Source: Comamonadaceae bacterium
Lineage (GTDB): Bacteria; Pseudomonadota; Gammaproteobacteria; Burkholderiales; Burkholderiaceae_C
DNA length: 64,000 bases
Direction of reading: 5' to 3'
Assembly (NCBI GenBank): GCA_947447355.1
Contig: CANFJF010000002.1
Location: 1 to 64,000, forward strand
The notes under the pieces were generated by a model, which worked only from the letters and a program-made list of their open reading frames with translations, searched no databases and had not been told where the DNA came from. Numbering within the stretch: the first letter of the stretch is position 1; every line of letters begins with the position of its first letter. Shown piece after piece: positions 24,938 to 33,907 of the stretch. The translations under genes and the position numbers were made by a program.

Positions 24938-27058
24938 ATGACCGAAGTGACCTCACCGGGCGCGCGCGCCAGAGCTTTCCTGAACCCTCGCTCCATTGCC
25001 ATCATTGGCGCCTCGGCTGACGAAAATAAGATCGGTGGACGACCCATCCGATACCTCAAGCTCGCTGGCTACCAAGGCCCCGTTTACCCGATCAATCCGG
25101 GACGCGACACGGTGCAAGGACTCACGTCCTACCCTTCACTCGATGCCGTTGAGGGCGAGATTGACCTGGTCGTCATCGCGGTGCCTGCGCAAGACGTGCT
25201 GGCTGCCGTGCAAGCGTGTGTGGCTAAACGTGTGCAGGGCGCCATGGTGTTTTCCTCTGGCTTTGCAGAAGTCGACGACGAAGGCCGGGCCTTGCAGCAG
25301 CGCATTGTGGAAATCGCGCGGCAAGGCGGCGTGGCACTGCTCGGCCCCAACTGCGCCGGCACCTTCAACACGCGCATTGGCTTGCTCGCCACTTTCACCA
25401 GCGGCATCGTCGACAAGCCGCCGCGCGTGGGCTCGATTTCACTGGTCAGTCAGTCGGGCGCTTTCGGCATCCACATGATCGTGCTGGCCGCCGAGCGCGA
25501 CCTCGGCCTGAGTCTGTGCCTGACCAGTGGCAACCAAGCCGACGTGGACGTGGCCGAAGCGCTGGCTTATGTGGCCGAAGACCCCGACACAGAAGTCATT
25601 GCCATTTGCCTAGAGGGCGTGCGCGATCCAGACCGGTTGCTGGCTGCGTTTGAGGTTGCGCGTTTGCGCCGTAAACCAGTCATCGTGCTCAAGCTTGGTC
25701 GGTCGGAAGTCGGCGCCCAGGCGGCGGCTTCGCACACCGCCAGTCTGGCCGGCTCGGATGACATCTTTGAGGCGGTGATGCGCCAGCACCATGTGTACCG
25801 CGCCCATTCCATTGATGAACTGATGGATGTGGCCTACGCCTGCTCACTCAAGCGCTACCCGGTGAACGACAAAGTCGGCATCATCACGGTGTCGGGCGGC
25901 GTGGGCATCCTGCTGGCCGACCAGGCCGAAGAGGCCGGACTCGACGTTGCTGAAATGCCGGCCGCCTCTCAGGCTGCCATCAAGGCGCTACTGCCCTTTG
26001 CGGCTACCCGCAATCCGGTCGATGTGACCGCCCAAGTGATCACGCATCCGCACCTTGTGGGGCCGATGTTTGAGCACATGCTCACAGGCGGCTGTTACGG
26101 CTCGGCGATCGCTTTCTTCACGCACATAGCCAGAAACAAGGAACTGTTTGGCAAGCTACTGCCGCATTTTGAAGCCGTCGCTAAAAAGCACACAGACCGA
26201 TTTCTGGTGCTGTCCACACTCGCGAGCGCCGAAACCCGCCAGCACCTCGAAGGCCTTGGCTACGCGGTGTTCGAAGACCCTGCGCGTGCCATCAAGGTGA
26301 TCCGCGCGCTGGTGCATTTTCGCGCCGCGTTCGATGCGCCGGCCCTTGAGGCCTCGGCGACTTTGGCGGCGACTGCATTGTCTGTAATGCCAGGAGTGCG
26401 CTACGACGAGTTCGCGTCCAAACGACTGCTGGCGCTGGCTGGTATTCCCTGTGCCGCCGAAGAAGTGGTGACCTCCCAAAGTGCAGCCGTGCAAGCTGCC
26501 GGTCGCATCGGTTACCCGCTGGTGATGAAGATTGTCTCTGCAGACATTCCTCACAAATCGGAGATCGGCGGCGTGCTATTGAACATCACTAACGACGCTG
26601 ACGTGAAAAGTGGTTACGCCACCCTGATGGAGCGGGCACAGACACGCGCTGCTAGCGCGCGCATCGCTGGCATATTGCTGGCCCACCAGGTGAATGGCGG
26701 CGTGGAAACCATCTTGGGCGTGACGCGTGACCCCGTGTTTGGCCCGATGGTGATGTTCGGCCTAGGCGGTGTGTTCGTGGAGGTGCTCAAGGATGTGACC
26801 TTCCGGCGTGCCCCTTTCGGCCGTGACGAAGCCCGCCGCATGATCCGCGAGGTCAAGGGCTACGCCATGCTGCAAGGTGTGCGCGGTGCACCACCCTCGG
26901 ACGAAGCGGCGCTGGTCGATGCGCTCAGTCTTTTGTCGGTCTATGCCGCTGCACAAGGCGATGCGCTGGCGAGCATTGACATCAATCCCTTCATCGTCCT
27001 GCCAAAAGGCGAGGGCGCGTGGGCGGTGGATGCGCTTATCGAGTCGAGCGCAAGCTGA
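24938..27058 (+). CDS. NDP-forming acyl-CoA synthetase (second copy)
   Basis: 706 residues with the fused domain order seen in archaeal and bacterial ADP-forming acetyl-CoA synthetases. CoA-binding Rossmann: SIAIIGASADENKIGGRPIRYL. Phospho-His region: AAASHTASLAGSDD. C-terminal ATP-grasp: LVMKIVSADIPHKSEIGGV and LASIDINPFIVLP. It is clearly diverged from the copy at 14293 and retains the fuller SHT(A/G)SLAG motif. It is the last gene of the racemase-led set and ends 16 nt from the convergent Bug 4 gene. It probably activates, or releases, the acid product of that set. Confidence 0.9.
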   Translation: MTEVTSPGARARAFLNPRSIAIIGASADENKIGGRPIRYLKLAGYQGPVYPINPGRDTVQGLTSYPSLDAVEGEIDLVVIAVPAQDVLAAVQACVAKRVQGAMVFSSGFAEVDDEGRALQQRIVEIARQGGVALLGPNCAGTFNTRIGLLATFTSGIVDKPPRVGSISLVSQSGAFGIHMIVLAAERDLGLSLCLTSGNQADVDVAEALAYVAEDPDTEVIAICLEGVRDPDRLLAAFEVARLRRKPVIVLKLGRSEVGAQAAASHTASLAGSDDIFEAVMRQHHVYRAHSIDELMDVAYACSLKRYPVNDKVGIITVSGGVGILLADQAEEAGLDVAEMPAASQAAIKALLPFAATRNPVDVTAQVITHPHLVGPMFEHMLTGGCYGSAIAFFTHIARNKELFGKLLPHFEAVAKKHTDRFLVLSTLASAETRQHLEGLGYAVFEDPARAIKVIRALVHFRAAFDAPALEASATLAATALSVMPGVRYDEFASKRLLALAGIPCAAEEVVTSQSAAVQAAGRIGYPLVMKIVSADIPHKSEIGGVLLNITNDADVKSGYATLMERAQTRAASARIAGILLAHQVNGGVETILGVTRDPVFGPMVMFGLGGVFVEVLKDVTFRRAPFGRDEARRMIREVKGYAMLQGVRGAPPSDEAALVDALSLLSVYAAAQGDALASIDINPFIVLPKGEGAWAVDALIESSAS

Positions 27059-27074
27059 ACACGTCAGTGTTACC

Positions 27075-28058
27075 TCATTGATCGGTGCGAATGCCCGCGC
27101 TTTCAACGACTCTTTTCCACTTGGCCAGTTCGGCATCAACATGCTGCGCGAGATCGGCGGGCGTCCCACCGCGGGCGACGCCGCCACCAGCTGCGACCCA
27201 GTTGGCAAGCGTCGACGACCTCATGGCCTTGTTGGCCTCGAGATTGACACGCTGGACGATGGCGTCAGGTACGCCGGCGGGATAGTGCAGTGAGATCCAT
27301 GAGAGCACCTCGAAGTCGCCCATGCCTGGGGTCTCGGCGATGGCCGGGATGTCCGGCACCGCCGTTGAGCGGGCTTTGCTCGTCACGCCCAGCGCTCGCA
27401 GCGTGCCACTCCGAACATGCGGCAACGCCGTGGCGAAATCAGAAAACACGATGTCCACTTGGCCACCCAGAAGCGCTGTGATGGCGGGTGCGCCGCCCTG
27501 GTATTGGATGCCGGTGATGTCGGTATTTGACAGGGCCTTGAAAAGCTCCGCAGACAGATGAAAAGTCGTGCCAATGCCAGCTGATCCGTAGTTCAGCACG
27601 CCCGGATTCAGTTTGGCTAAGCCAATCAGTTCTTCCACCGTTTTCGGGGATTTGCTGGGGTTGATCACCAGCACCCCGGGATGGGCGGCGAGCAGGATGA
27701 CGGGCTTGAAGCTTTTGACCGGGTCGTAGTCCAGTTTCTTGTGCAGATTCGGCAAGGAGCCATGCGATGCAATCTGACTCAGGAACAAGGTGTATCCGTC
27801 TGCCGGTGCCTGGGCCGCCGCGCGCGTTCCCAGCAACCCGCCAGCGCCTGCCCGGTTTTGCACCACGACAGCCTGCCCGAGCGAGACGGACAACTCCTTG
27901 GCCACCATGCGCGACAACACATCGGTCACGCCGCCTGGAGGGAACGGCACGATGATCGTGATCGGCTTGTCATGGGGCCATTCTGCATGGGCAAAGCCGG
28001 AAGCCACAAGGCCCAACGCTATCAAGACTGTGGCGACACTATTTTTAAGGCTTTGCAT
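27075..28058 (-). CDS. Bug-family periplasmic binding protein 4
   Basis: 327 residues with signal peptide MQSLKNSVATVLIALGLVASGFAHA|EWPHDKP. Bug hallmarks: ITIIVPFPPGGVTDVLSRMVAKELS, NRAGAGGLLGTRAAAQAPADGYT, YQGGAPAITALLGGQVDIVFSD. It is the distal gene of the long minus-strand operon, 65 nt after the paired acyl-CoA dehydrogenase genes, and converges with the synthetase gene on the other strand. As with the other copies, no transporter membrane subunits are nearby. Confidence 0.92.
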   Translation of the reverse strand: MQSLKNSVATVLIALGLVASGFAHAEWPHDKPITIIVPFPPGGVTDVLSRMVAKELSVSLGQAVVVQNRAGAGGLLGTRAAAQAPADGYTLFLSQIASHGSLPNLHKKLDYDPVKSFKPVILLAAHPGVLVINPSKSPKTVEELIGLAKLNPGVLNYGSAGIGTTFHLSAELFKALSNTDITGIQYQGGAPAITALLGGQVDIVFSDFATALPHVRSGTLRALGVTSKARSTAVPDIPAIAETPGMGDFEVLSWISLHYPAGVPDAIVQRVNLEANKAMRSSTLANWVAAGGGVARGGTPADLAQHVDAELAKWKRVVESAGIRTDQ

Positions 28059-28123
28059 TTGTTTGGCCGGTTAATGAGTGAAAAAGTTCGACGGGTTAAG
28101 GCGATGTGCTGCGTTGTCGGTTG

Positions 28124-29290
28124 CTACGAAGGCAGCCTCAGGACTTCGCGGGCCATGACGTTGCGCTGGATTTCGTTCGTGCCGCCGTAGATGGTGGAAG
28201 GCATTGCGCGAAAGAATGGTCCAAGCACATCGACCTCGCTGTCTCCGACCCTGGCCAGTCCACGCAGTTGGGCTGCTTCGCCTGCCGCGCGGATCACTTG
28301 GTCGGCAATGGCCTGGAAGCTTTCTGTGGCGATTATCTTGAGCATGGAGATGTCGGGCGGCACTGGTTCGCCACGCTTCACCATGTCGATAAAACGCTCA
28401 TAGCAAGCCGTGTGGTCCTCGACCGCCATCCGGAGCTTGGCAAACAACTGCACAAACGGTGGGTCCTGCATCAGACCGCGCGCTTGCGCAACACGTGCCA
28501 GCACGCCCAGCGCATATGTCGGGTACTTGGGACTGCCGAGGAAGATGCGCTCAAAGCCCAGCAGCCCTTTGGCAATGGCCCAACCTTCATGGGGTGCACC
28601 CACCAAGTTAGACACCGGGACGCGCACATCTTCGAGAAAAACTTCGCAGAGTTCATCGTGACCGGCCACATCGCGTATGGGTCGTACGCGCACACCAGGC
28701 TGGTTCATGTCGACTAAGAAAAAACTGATACCAGCCTGTTTCTTGGCCACCTTGTCGGTGCGAGCCAACACGAAGATGTGCGTGCCGTCGCTGGCTAGAG
28801 TGGTCCAAATTTTCTGACCGTTGAGGACGTATTCCCCGTCCTTCAGTTCAGCCTCAGTCCGCAGTCCGGCGAGGTCTGATCCAGCATTCGGCTCGGAATA
28901 GCCTTGGCACCACAGGTGCTCGCAAGCCAGAATGGAGGGCAGCCATTGCTTCTGCTGCGCAGTTGTTCCAAAGCGAATCAGCATCGGACCCACCATGAGA
29001 ATGCCCTGGTCGAGGAAGCGCGACACGCCCCAGCGTTCATGCTCCTCGTAGAAGATCAACAGTTTGCCCGTGTCGAGGCCCATGCCGCCATGCTCACGCG
29101 GCCAGTTGGGTGCAATCCAACCCACCGCTGACATCTTGCGGTACCAAAAACCGATTTCAGGCCAGAACAGGCGGCGGGACGGATAGCGCAGCTCAGATGG
29201 ATAGTTCGCTTCTAGAAAGCTGCGGATACGCTGCCGAAAGTCATCGTCGGTGATTGCGTTCCAGTCGCCAGGGGTGTCGATGATCGTCAT
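28124..29290 (-). CDS. Acyl-CoA dehydrogenase, catalytic subunit of second heteromer
   Basis: 388 residues. Motifs include LWCQGYSEPNAGSDLAGLRT and VLNGQKIWTTLASDG. The late Glu position is Gly (TIYGGTNEIQRN), whereas Glu247 in LLGFERIFLG occupies the alternative catalytic position, as in ChsE4-like proteins. Its start overlaps the stop of the upstream dehydrogenase gene by 4 nt. Together they should form an alpha2beta2 acyl-CoA dehydrogenase, the second such pair in the window. It resembles the 23780 protein in plan but is clearly diverged, implying a different substrate or step. Confidence 0.88.
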   Translation of the reverse strand: MTIIDTPGDWNAITDDDFRQRIRSFLEANYPSELRYPSRRLFWPEIGFWYRKMSAVGWIAPNWPREHGGMGLDTGKLLIFYEEHERWGVSRFLDQGILMVGPMLIRFGTTAQQKQWLPSILACEHLWCQGYSEPNAGSDLAGLRTEAELKDGEYVLNGQKIWTTLASDGTHIFVLARTDKVAKKQAGISFFLVDMNQPGVRVRPIRDVAGHDELCEVFLEDVRVPVSNLVGAPHEGWAIAKGLLGFERIFLGSPKYPTYALGVLARVAQARGLMQDPPFVQLFAKLRMAVEDHTACYERFIDMVKRGEPVPPDISMLKIIATESFQAIADQVIRAAGEAAQLRGLARVGDSEVDVLGPFFRAMPSTIYGGTNEIQRNVMAREVLRLPS

Positions 29291-30393
29291 GCTTCTGCTG
29301 CCTCAAAGGGAGCCACGTGCTGTGCATAGCGCGCCACGTGCTCGTCAGCGTTGCCCAACCAGGCAGACATCACCAGCGCACGGTTCAGGTACAGGCTCAG
29401 GTCGTATTCGTCCGTGAAGCCTATGGCACCATGCAACTGCACGGCCATGCGCACAATGTGGTCCAGCGAATCACCCGCGCGCGCCTTGGCACGACTGGCC
29501 AAGCAGGCACGCTCTGCGGGGGGGCACCCGGCATCCATGCGGGCACAGGCGTTTTGTGCCACATCGCGCGCGAGTTGCTCAGCGATGTGCATATCCACCG
29601 CCTTGTGTTGCAAGGCCTGGAAAGAACCGATTGGTTTGCCGAATTGCACACGGGTGCGCAAGTAGTCCTGCGTCATGGTGTTGACCGTCCGCATGATGCC
29701 CGCCATGTAAACCGCCGCCATGACCAGCGCATGATCGCGCGCCAGTTCGCCGGCCTGGTCTGCCAGGGAGCCCTTCACGATGCACACCTCTGTCCCCAGT
29801 TTGACGCCCTGCAAGGTCAGGCAGGCGGCATCGCTGCCGTCAACCCGACGCTCGCGCGTCACGCTCAAGCCGCTCGCGCCCGCGGCAAGGTGCAGACACG
29901 GATGCCCGCTGCCCGGCTCAAACACCAGCAGAAAATCAGTCGCGTCAGAGGGCGTGACAAAGCGGGCTGTGCCGTTGATGACCCAACCTTGTGGTGTTGC
30001 AAGAATGCTGGCTGACGGCTCCATCCAAGCGATGGCGGGCAACACGTTGCCAGCCATCGTGCCGGCCAGCAGGTCGTCGCGCACCGGTCCATCGCCTTGC
30101 ACCAGCAGGCTCAGTGCGAGTACGCCAGAGGCCACCAGGGGTTCAGGCCCGCAGGCCGCGCCCCATTCGTACACCAGTTGCCCCATATCGGAGAGTCCGC
30201 TGCCAAGGCCGCCATCTGCTTCGGGTGCGAGCACGGCGAGCCAGCCGAGATTTGCCATGGCCATCCACACGTCGGCATCGTGGTTTGGCGTGCGGTCACG
30301 GCAGGCGCGCAGGCGGACGGATGTGCAACGCTTTTGCGCAAATTGCTTTGCCGCGTCGGCGAGCATTCGCTGCTGGTCAGTTTGGGGGTGCAC
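29287..30393 (-). CDS. Acyl-CoA dehydrogenase-like subunit (non-catalytic partner)
   Basis: 368 residues with the C-terminal helical acyl-CoA dehydrogenase domain (LRTRVQFGKPIGSFQALQHKAVDMH; AVQLHGAIGFTDEYDLSLYLNRAL). Neither catalytic Glu position is filled: the helix reads ARDHALVMAAVYMAG, and the C-terminus lacks IYEGT. The 4-nt overlap with the following dehydrogenase gene supports a tight two-subunit complex. The N-terminal domain is degenerate compared with homomeric enzymes. Role: structural and FAD-binding half of a heteromeric enzyme for a bulky CoA ester (inference from the family). Confidence 0.82.
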   Translation of the reverse strand: MHPQTDQQRMLADAAKQFAQKRCTSVRLRACRDRTPNHDADVWMAMANLGWLAVLAPEADGGLGSGLSDMGQLVYEWGAACGPEPLVASGVLALSLLVQGDGPVRDDLLAGTMAGNVLPAIAWMEPSASILATPQGWVINGTARFVTPSDATDFLLVFEPGSGHPCLHLAAGASGLSVTRERRVDGSDAACLTLQGVKLGTEVCIVKGSLADQAGELARDHALVMAAVYMAGIMRTVNTMTQDYLRTRVQFGKPIGSFQALQHKAVDMHIAEQLARDVAQNACARMDAGCPPAERACLASRAKARAGDSLDHIVRMAVQLHGAIGFTDEYDLSLYLNRALVMSAWLGNADEHVARYAQHVAPFEAAEA

Positions 30394-30413
30394 GAAGGGG
30401 ATACCTCAAGGGT

Positions 30414-31196
30414 TCAATAGGTCGGCGTGCGCTTGGCTTCGATGGCATCCAGCGCAGCGGCAAAGTCCGGCCCTGACAGCAACGTGCCCTGCTGCAGCAG
30501 GTTGAACTCCCACTCGCCAGCCAATGTGCCTTCCATGGATCGGCGCAGTGCCACCTTGGCGACACGCATGGCATTGGGCGAGCGGCAGGCCAAGTCTTTT
30601 GCGAAGAGATGGCCTTCGGCACGGAGGTTTTCAGCATCCTCCACGAGCTGACTGGCCAAGCCGATTCGAACGGCCTCTTCACCGTAAACTCGCTGGGCTC
30701 GCATGATCATGTTGGACGCGCGCTCCAACCCGATCAGCCGTGGCAACAGAAACATACCTCCTAGCGGCGGGATCGTGCCAATGGCCGTCCAGTTCTCATG
30801 AAAAAACGACTTCTTCGCTACCACGCGAAAGTCCGCGGCAATCGCCAGTTCACAACCTGCGCCCACTGCGCCACCATTGATCACCGCAACGGTCGGCTTG
30901 GAACACATCTTCACGGCTCGCACAACGCCCTGGAAGAAGCCGTAAACAGCGGTTTGCACCTGCTCGGGCGGCATGCTTTGCACCTCGCGCAGGAAGCCCT
31001 TGTCGCCACCCGAGGAAAAATCCGGCCCGTTGCCGGTGAACAGAATGGCGCGGACACCTTTGTCGGCTTCGAAGGTCTTGATGGCGTCCATCACTTCGCC
31101 CAGAAAGGCGGGTGTCAGGCCATTGCGAGTCTCGGGACGGTTGAAAATGATATGGGCCACCCGGTCGACGACCTCGGTTTGAAGCTGTTCGCTCAT
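30414..31196 (-). CDS. Enoyl-CoA hydratase/isomerase family protein
   Basis: 260 residues with crotonase motifs: HIIFNRPETRNGLTPAFL, oxyanion-hole segments FTGNGPDFSSGGDKGF and VINGGAVGAGCELAIAADF. The second catalytic region (HENWTAIGTIPPLGG) lacks the typical PEV/PEI Glu, so it may be an isomerase, hydrolase or lyase rather than a standard hydratase. It stands 20 nt downstream of no gene boundary overlap, between two acyl-CoA dehydrogenase genes of the long minus-strand operon. The specific reaction is unresolved. Confidence 0.85.
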   Translation of the reverse strand: MSEQLQTEVVDRVAHIIFNRPETRNGLTPAFLGEVMDAIKTFEADKGVRAILFTGNGPDFSSGGDKGFLREVQSMPPEQVQTAVYGFFQGVVRAVKMCSKPTVAVINGGAVGAGCELAIAADFRVVAKKSFFHENWTAIGTIPPLGGMFLLPRLIGLERASNMIMRAQRVYGEEAVRIGLASQLVEDAENLRAEGHLFAKDLACRSPNAMRVAKVALRRSMEGTLAGEWEFNLLQQGTLLSGPDFAAALDAIEAKRTPTY

Positions 31197-31228
31197 GTTG
31201 ATGTTTCCTTGTCTTTTGATGGGTCGTT

Positions 31229-32389
31229 TTAAGGCCGTGCTGAAGCACGCCGGATCATGTGCTTTGCGATAGTGACCTGCTGGATCTGTGTTGTGCCTTC
31301 GTAAATTCGGAATACGCGCACGTCGCGGTACAAGCGCTCGACCACGCTGTCCTGCATATAGCCCGCACCACCGAAGATCTGCACTGCGCGATCAGCCACG
31401 CGGCCGACCATCTCTGACGCAAACATCTTGCAGCAGGACGCTTCCATCGATATGTTTTCGCCGGCGTCGCAACGCGCGGCGCTCTCGATGACCAGTGCGC
31501 GCGCGGCTGCCATTTCAGCTTGGCTGTCGGCCAGCATGGCTTGCACCAGTTGGAAGTCGGCAATGGGCTTGCCAAACTGCTTGCGCTCAAGCGCGTAATG
31601 CAGCGCTTCGTCGATCAGGCGGCGGGCCACGCCGACACAGATGGCTCCCATATGCAAGCGACTCCGATCAATGCCTTGCATGGTGAGCTCAAAGCCGCGG
31701 CCTTCGACGCCCAACAACGCAGTGGCCGGTAAGGCGCAGTCATTGAACGACAGCTCGGCCACATGCGTGCCTTGTTGCCCCATCTTTCGCTCGGGCTTGC
31801 CGCGCATGATTCCCGGTGTGTCGCCGGGGACCAGAAATACCGATACGCCCTTGCCGCCAATGGACGACGGGTCGCTACGTGCCACCACAATGAACAGGTC
31901 GGCACAGTCGGCGTGCGTGATGTAGGTCTTGCGCCCGCTCAGCAGCCAGGAGCCATCGGCCTGACGCGTCGCCTTGGTCTTCAGCGCGGCAGCGTCAGAG
32001 CCGGACTCAGGCTCAGTGAGGGCGAAGGCGGTGAGGATCTCGCCACTGGCAATGCGTGGCAGGTATGTCGCCTGCTGTTCTTCAGAACCACCGACCAAAA
32101 TGGCGCGGCCGCCTAGGCCATTGTTGGCACCTAAGTAGCCACGGAATGCCGGCGCGGCATAGCAGAGTTCAAACACCACCTTTACCTCTTCAGAGGCGTT
32201 GAGATCAAGGCCGCCGAAGCGCTCGGGCAGAGTCATGCCAAACAGTCCCAGCTCACCCATGCTTGCGATCAACTCACGAGGAATATGGTCTTCAGTGGAG
32301 ACGGCTGATTCTGCCGGGATCAGGCGTTCGCGCACAAAACGGGCCACCGTTTCTGTGAATTGCGTCAAGCTTTCAGCGTCAAGTGCCAA
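31229..32389 (-). CDS. Acyl-CoA dehydrogenase (homomeric, classical)
   Basis: 386 residues with all classical features: the signature LTAFALTEPESGSDAAALKTKA, SGRKTYITHADCADLF, LERKQFGKPIADFQLVQAMLAD, and the catalytic Glu in RIYEGTTQIQ (E364). This is the butyryl/medium-chain layout, expected to use electron-transferring flavoprotein. It lies in the long operon between a MaoC hydratase and a crotonase, a ready beta-oxidation set. It could act on a linear dicarboxyl-CoA such as pimeloyl-CoA formed after ring opening; this is inference. Confidence 0.92.
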   Translation of the reverse strand: MALDAESLTQFTETVARFVRERLIPAESAVSTEDHIPRELIASMGELGLFGMTLPERFGGLDLNASEEVKVVFELCYAAPAFRGYLGANNGLGGRAILVGGSEEQQATYLPRIASGEILTAFALTEPESGSDAAALKTKATRQADGSWLLSGRKTYITHADCADLFIVVARSDPSSIGGKGVSVFLVPGDTPGIMRGKPERKMGQQGTHVAELSFNDCALPATALLGVEGRGFELTMQGIDRSRLHMGAICVGVARRLIDEALHYALERKQFGKPIADFQLVQAMLADSQAEMAAARALVIESAARCDAGENISMEASCCKMFASEMVGRVADRAVQIFGGAGYMQDSVVERLYRDVRVFRIYEGTTQIQQVTIAKHMIRRASARP

Positions 32390-32404
32390 CTTGTTCTCCT
32401 TCTG

Positions 32405-32860
32405 CTAGCGGTAACGGCGCTGTAGAAATTCAGCCACACAGACCGGCTTGGCCTCACCCTCCCGCTCCACACTCATCTCCCAGTTCAGCTGCACGCCATC
32501 GCCGGCGACTTCTTCGCACGTCAGCAACTTGATGCGGCAACGCAGGCGGCTGTTCACGGGCACCGGCGCAGGAAAGCGCACCTTGTTGAGTCCGTAGTTC
32601 ACGCCCATCCGCGTCTTCTCAATGCGAATCAGTGAGGCATACATTTTGGGCAAAAGGGAGAGCGTTAAAAAACCGTGGGCGATGGTTGAGCCGTAAGGCC
32701 CTTCTTTCGCGCGCACCGGGTCCACATGGATCCACTGGTGGTCGCCAGTCGCTTCGGCAAACAAGTTGATCTGTTCCTGCGTGACCTGTATCCAGTCGCT
32801 CACGCCGAGGTCTTGACCCACGACCGGTTTTAGGTCGTCTAGGGTTGCAAATATTTTCAT
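32405..32860 (-). CDS. MaoC-family (R)-specific enoyl-CoA hydratase
   Basis: The track ORF extends to 33310, but that extension overlaps the oxidoreductase gene and is not conserved; ATG at 32860 gives a 151-residue single hot-dog protein of usual length. It has the hydratase-2 motif FAEATGDHQWIHVDPVRA and GPYGSTIAHGFLTLSL, with the Asp-His pair expected for hydration of trans-2-enoyl-CoA to the (R)-3-hydroxy ester. Its start overlaps the stop of the quinone oxidoreductase-like gene (ATGA). It would complement the (S)-specific crotonases in the same operon. Confidence 0.9.
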   Translation of the reverse strand: MKIFATLDDLKPVVGQDLGVSDWIQVTQEQINLFAEATGDHQWIHVDPVRAKEGPYGSTIAHGFLTLSLLPKMYASLIRIEKTRMGVNYGLNKVRFPAPVPVNSRLRCRIKLLTCEEVAGDGVQLNWEMSVEREGEAKPVCVAEFLQRRYR

Positions 32861-33870
32861 GTTTTGATCCTGTTTGAATTCATGGTGACGACAACTTTGC
32901 CCAATGCGCGGCGTCCAGACAGTTGTGCCAAGGCTTCGTTGGCTTGCTCGAGTGGAAATCTCTGTGAAATAAACGGCCGGATGTGGCCGGCGGCATACAG
33001 CTTGAACAGGTCTTGCGCGCTTTCTGCAAAAAGCTGCGGCTCGCGTCCGATCCATTCGCCCAAGCTGACCCCCACCACCTGGCATCCCTTGAGCAGCACG
33101 AGGTTGAGTGGTAACCGTGGGATGCCCGCTGGAAAGCCGACCACCAGAAAGCGCCCCTCCCAAGCGGTGGCGCGCAGGCAGGGCTCGGCAATGTCGCCGC
33201 CTACCACGTCGAGCACCACATTCGCGCCGTTCGGACCCACGACATCTTTGATGGAAGCGGCCAGGGCGCGCGACGCATCGCGGCTCAGCTCGCCGACCGG
33301 ATACACCCACCCGGCATCTGCACCATGGCGCAACGCGAAGTCAAGCTTGTCCGATGATGAGACTGCCACGACCACGCGTGCCCCCCAGGCTTTGCCGAGT
33401 TGGATGGCCGCAAGGCCCACCCCTCCGGCGGCCCCGGTCACCAGCAGCGTGTCGCCCGTACTGAGGTGGCCACGATGGCGCAAGGCATAGTAGGCGGTGC
33501 CGTAGGTTAACAACAGTGCGGCACCCTCGTCCATCGGCATGCCCGCCGGCATGTGGACGCATTGGTTGACGTTCAGCACCAAACTTTGCGACAAGCCGCC
33601 AAAGAGCGCGCGGCCCAACACGGCATCATCGAGCTTGAACCCCTGCACCCCAGGGCCGATGGCGTCTACATGTCCCGCAACCTCACCACCGGGCGCAAAG
33701 GGGCGCGATGGCTTGAACTGGTAACGGTCGTCCAGCAGCAGCGTATCCGGAAAGTTGATGCCGCATGCCGCCACTCGGACCCGAACCTGCCCCGGGCCTG
33801 GTTCGGCTGGCGTGATGTTGCGCACGACCAAAGGTTGGCCGGAAACTTCACTGAGGGCTGCCTTAGTCAT
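32857..33870 (-). CDS. Zinc-free MDR / NADPH:quinone oxidoreductase-like protein
   Basis: 337 residues of the medium-chain dehydrogenase/reductase superfamily. The GroES-like domain has VRVRVAACGINFPDTLLL and PFAPGGEVAGHVDAIG, and the Rossmann domain TLLVTGAAGGVGLAAIQLGKAWGA. Catalytic and structural zinc Cys clusters are absent, typical of the quinone oxidoreductase/enoyl reductase branch using NADPH. In this operon it could reduce an enoyl-CoA or a ring double bond. Translationally coupled to the downstream MaoC hydratase. Confidence 0.88.
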   Translation of the reverse strand: MTKAALSEVSGQPLVVRNITPAEPGPGQVRVRVAACGINFPDTLLLDDRYQFKPSRPFAPGGEVAGHVDAIGPGVQGFKLDDAVLGRALFGGLSQSLVLNVNQCVHMPAGMPMDEGAALLLTYGTAYYALRHRGHLSTGDTLLVTGAAGGVGLAAIQLGKAWGARVVVAVSSSDKLDFALRHGADAGWVYPVGELSRDASRALAASIKDVVGPNGANVVLDVVGGDIAEPCLRATAWEGRFLVVGFPAGIPRLPLNLVLLKGCQVVGVSLGEWIGREPQLFAESAQDLFKLYAAGHIRPFISQRFPLEQANEALAQLSGRRALGKVVVTMNSNRIKT

Positions 33871-33907
33871 GCGTATTTTTTCATGCGTATTTTTTAATAT
33901 GTCTGTT

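Noticed and set aside
32861-33310. N-terminal extension of the MaoC ORF
   Set aside because: It overlaps the quinone oxidoreductase gene and reads as shadow protein; conserved sequence begins at 32860.
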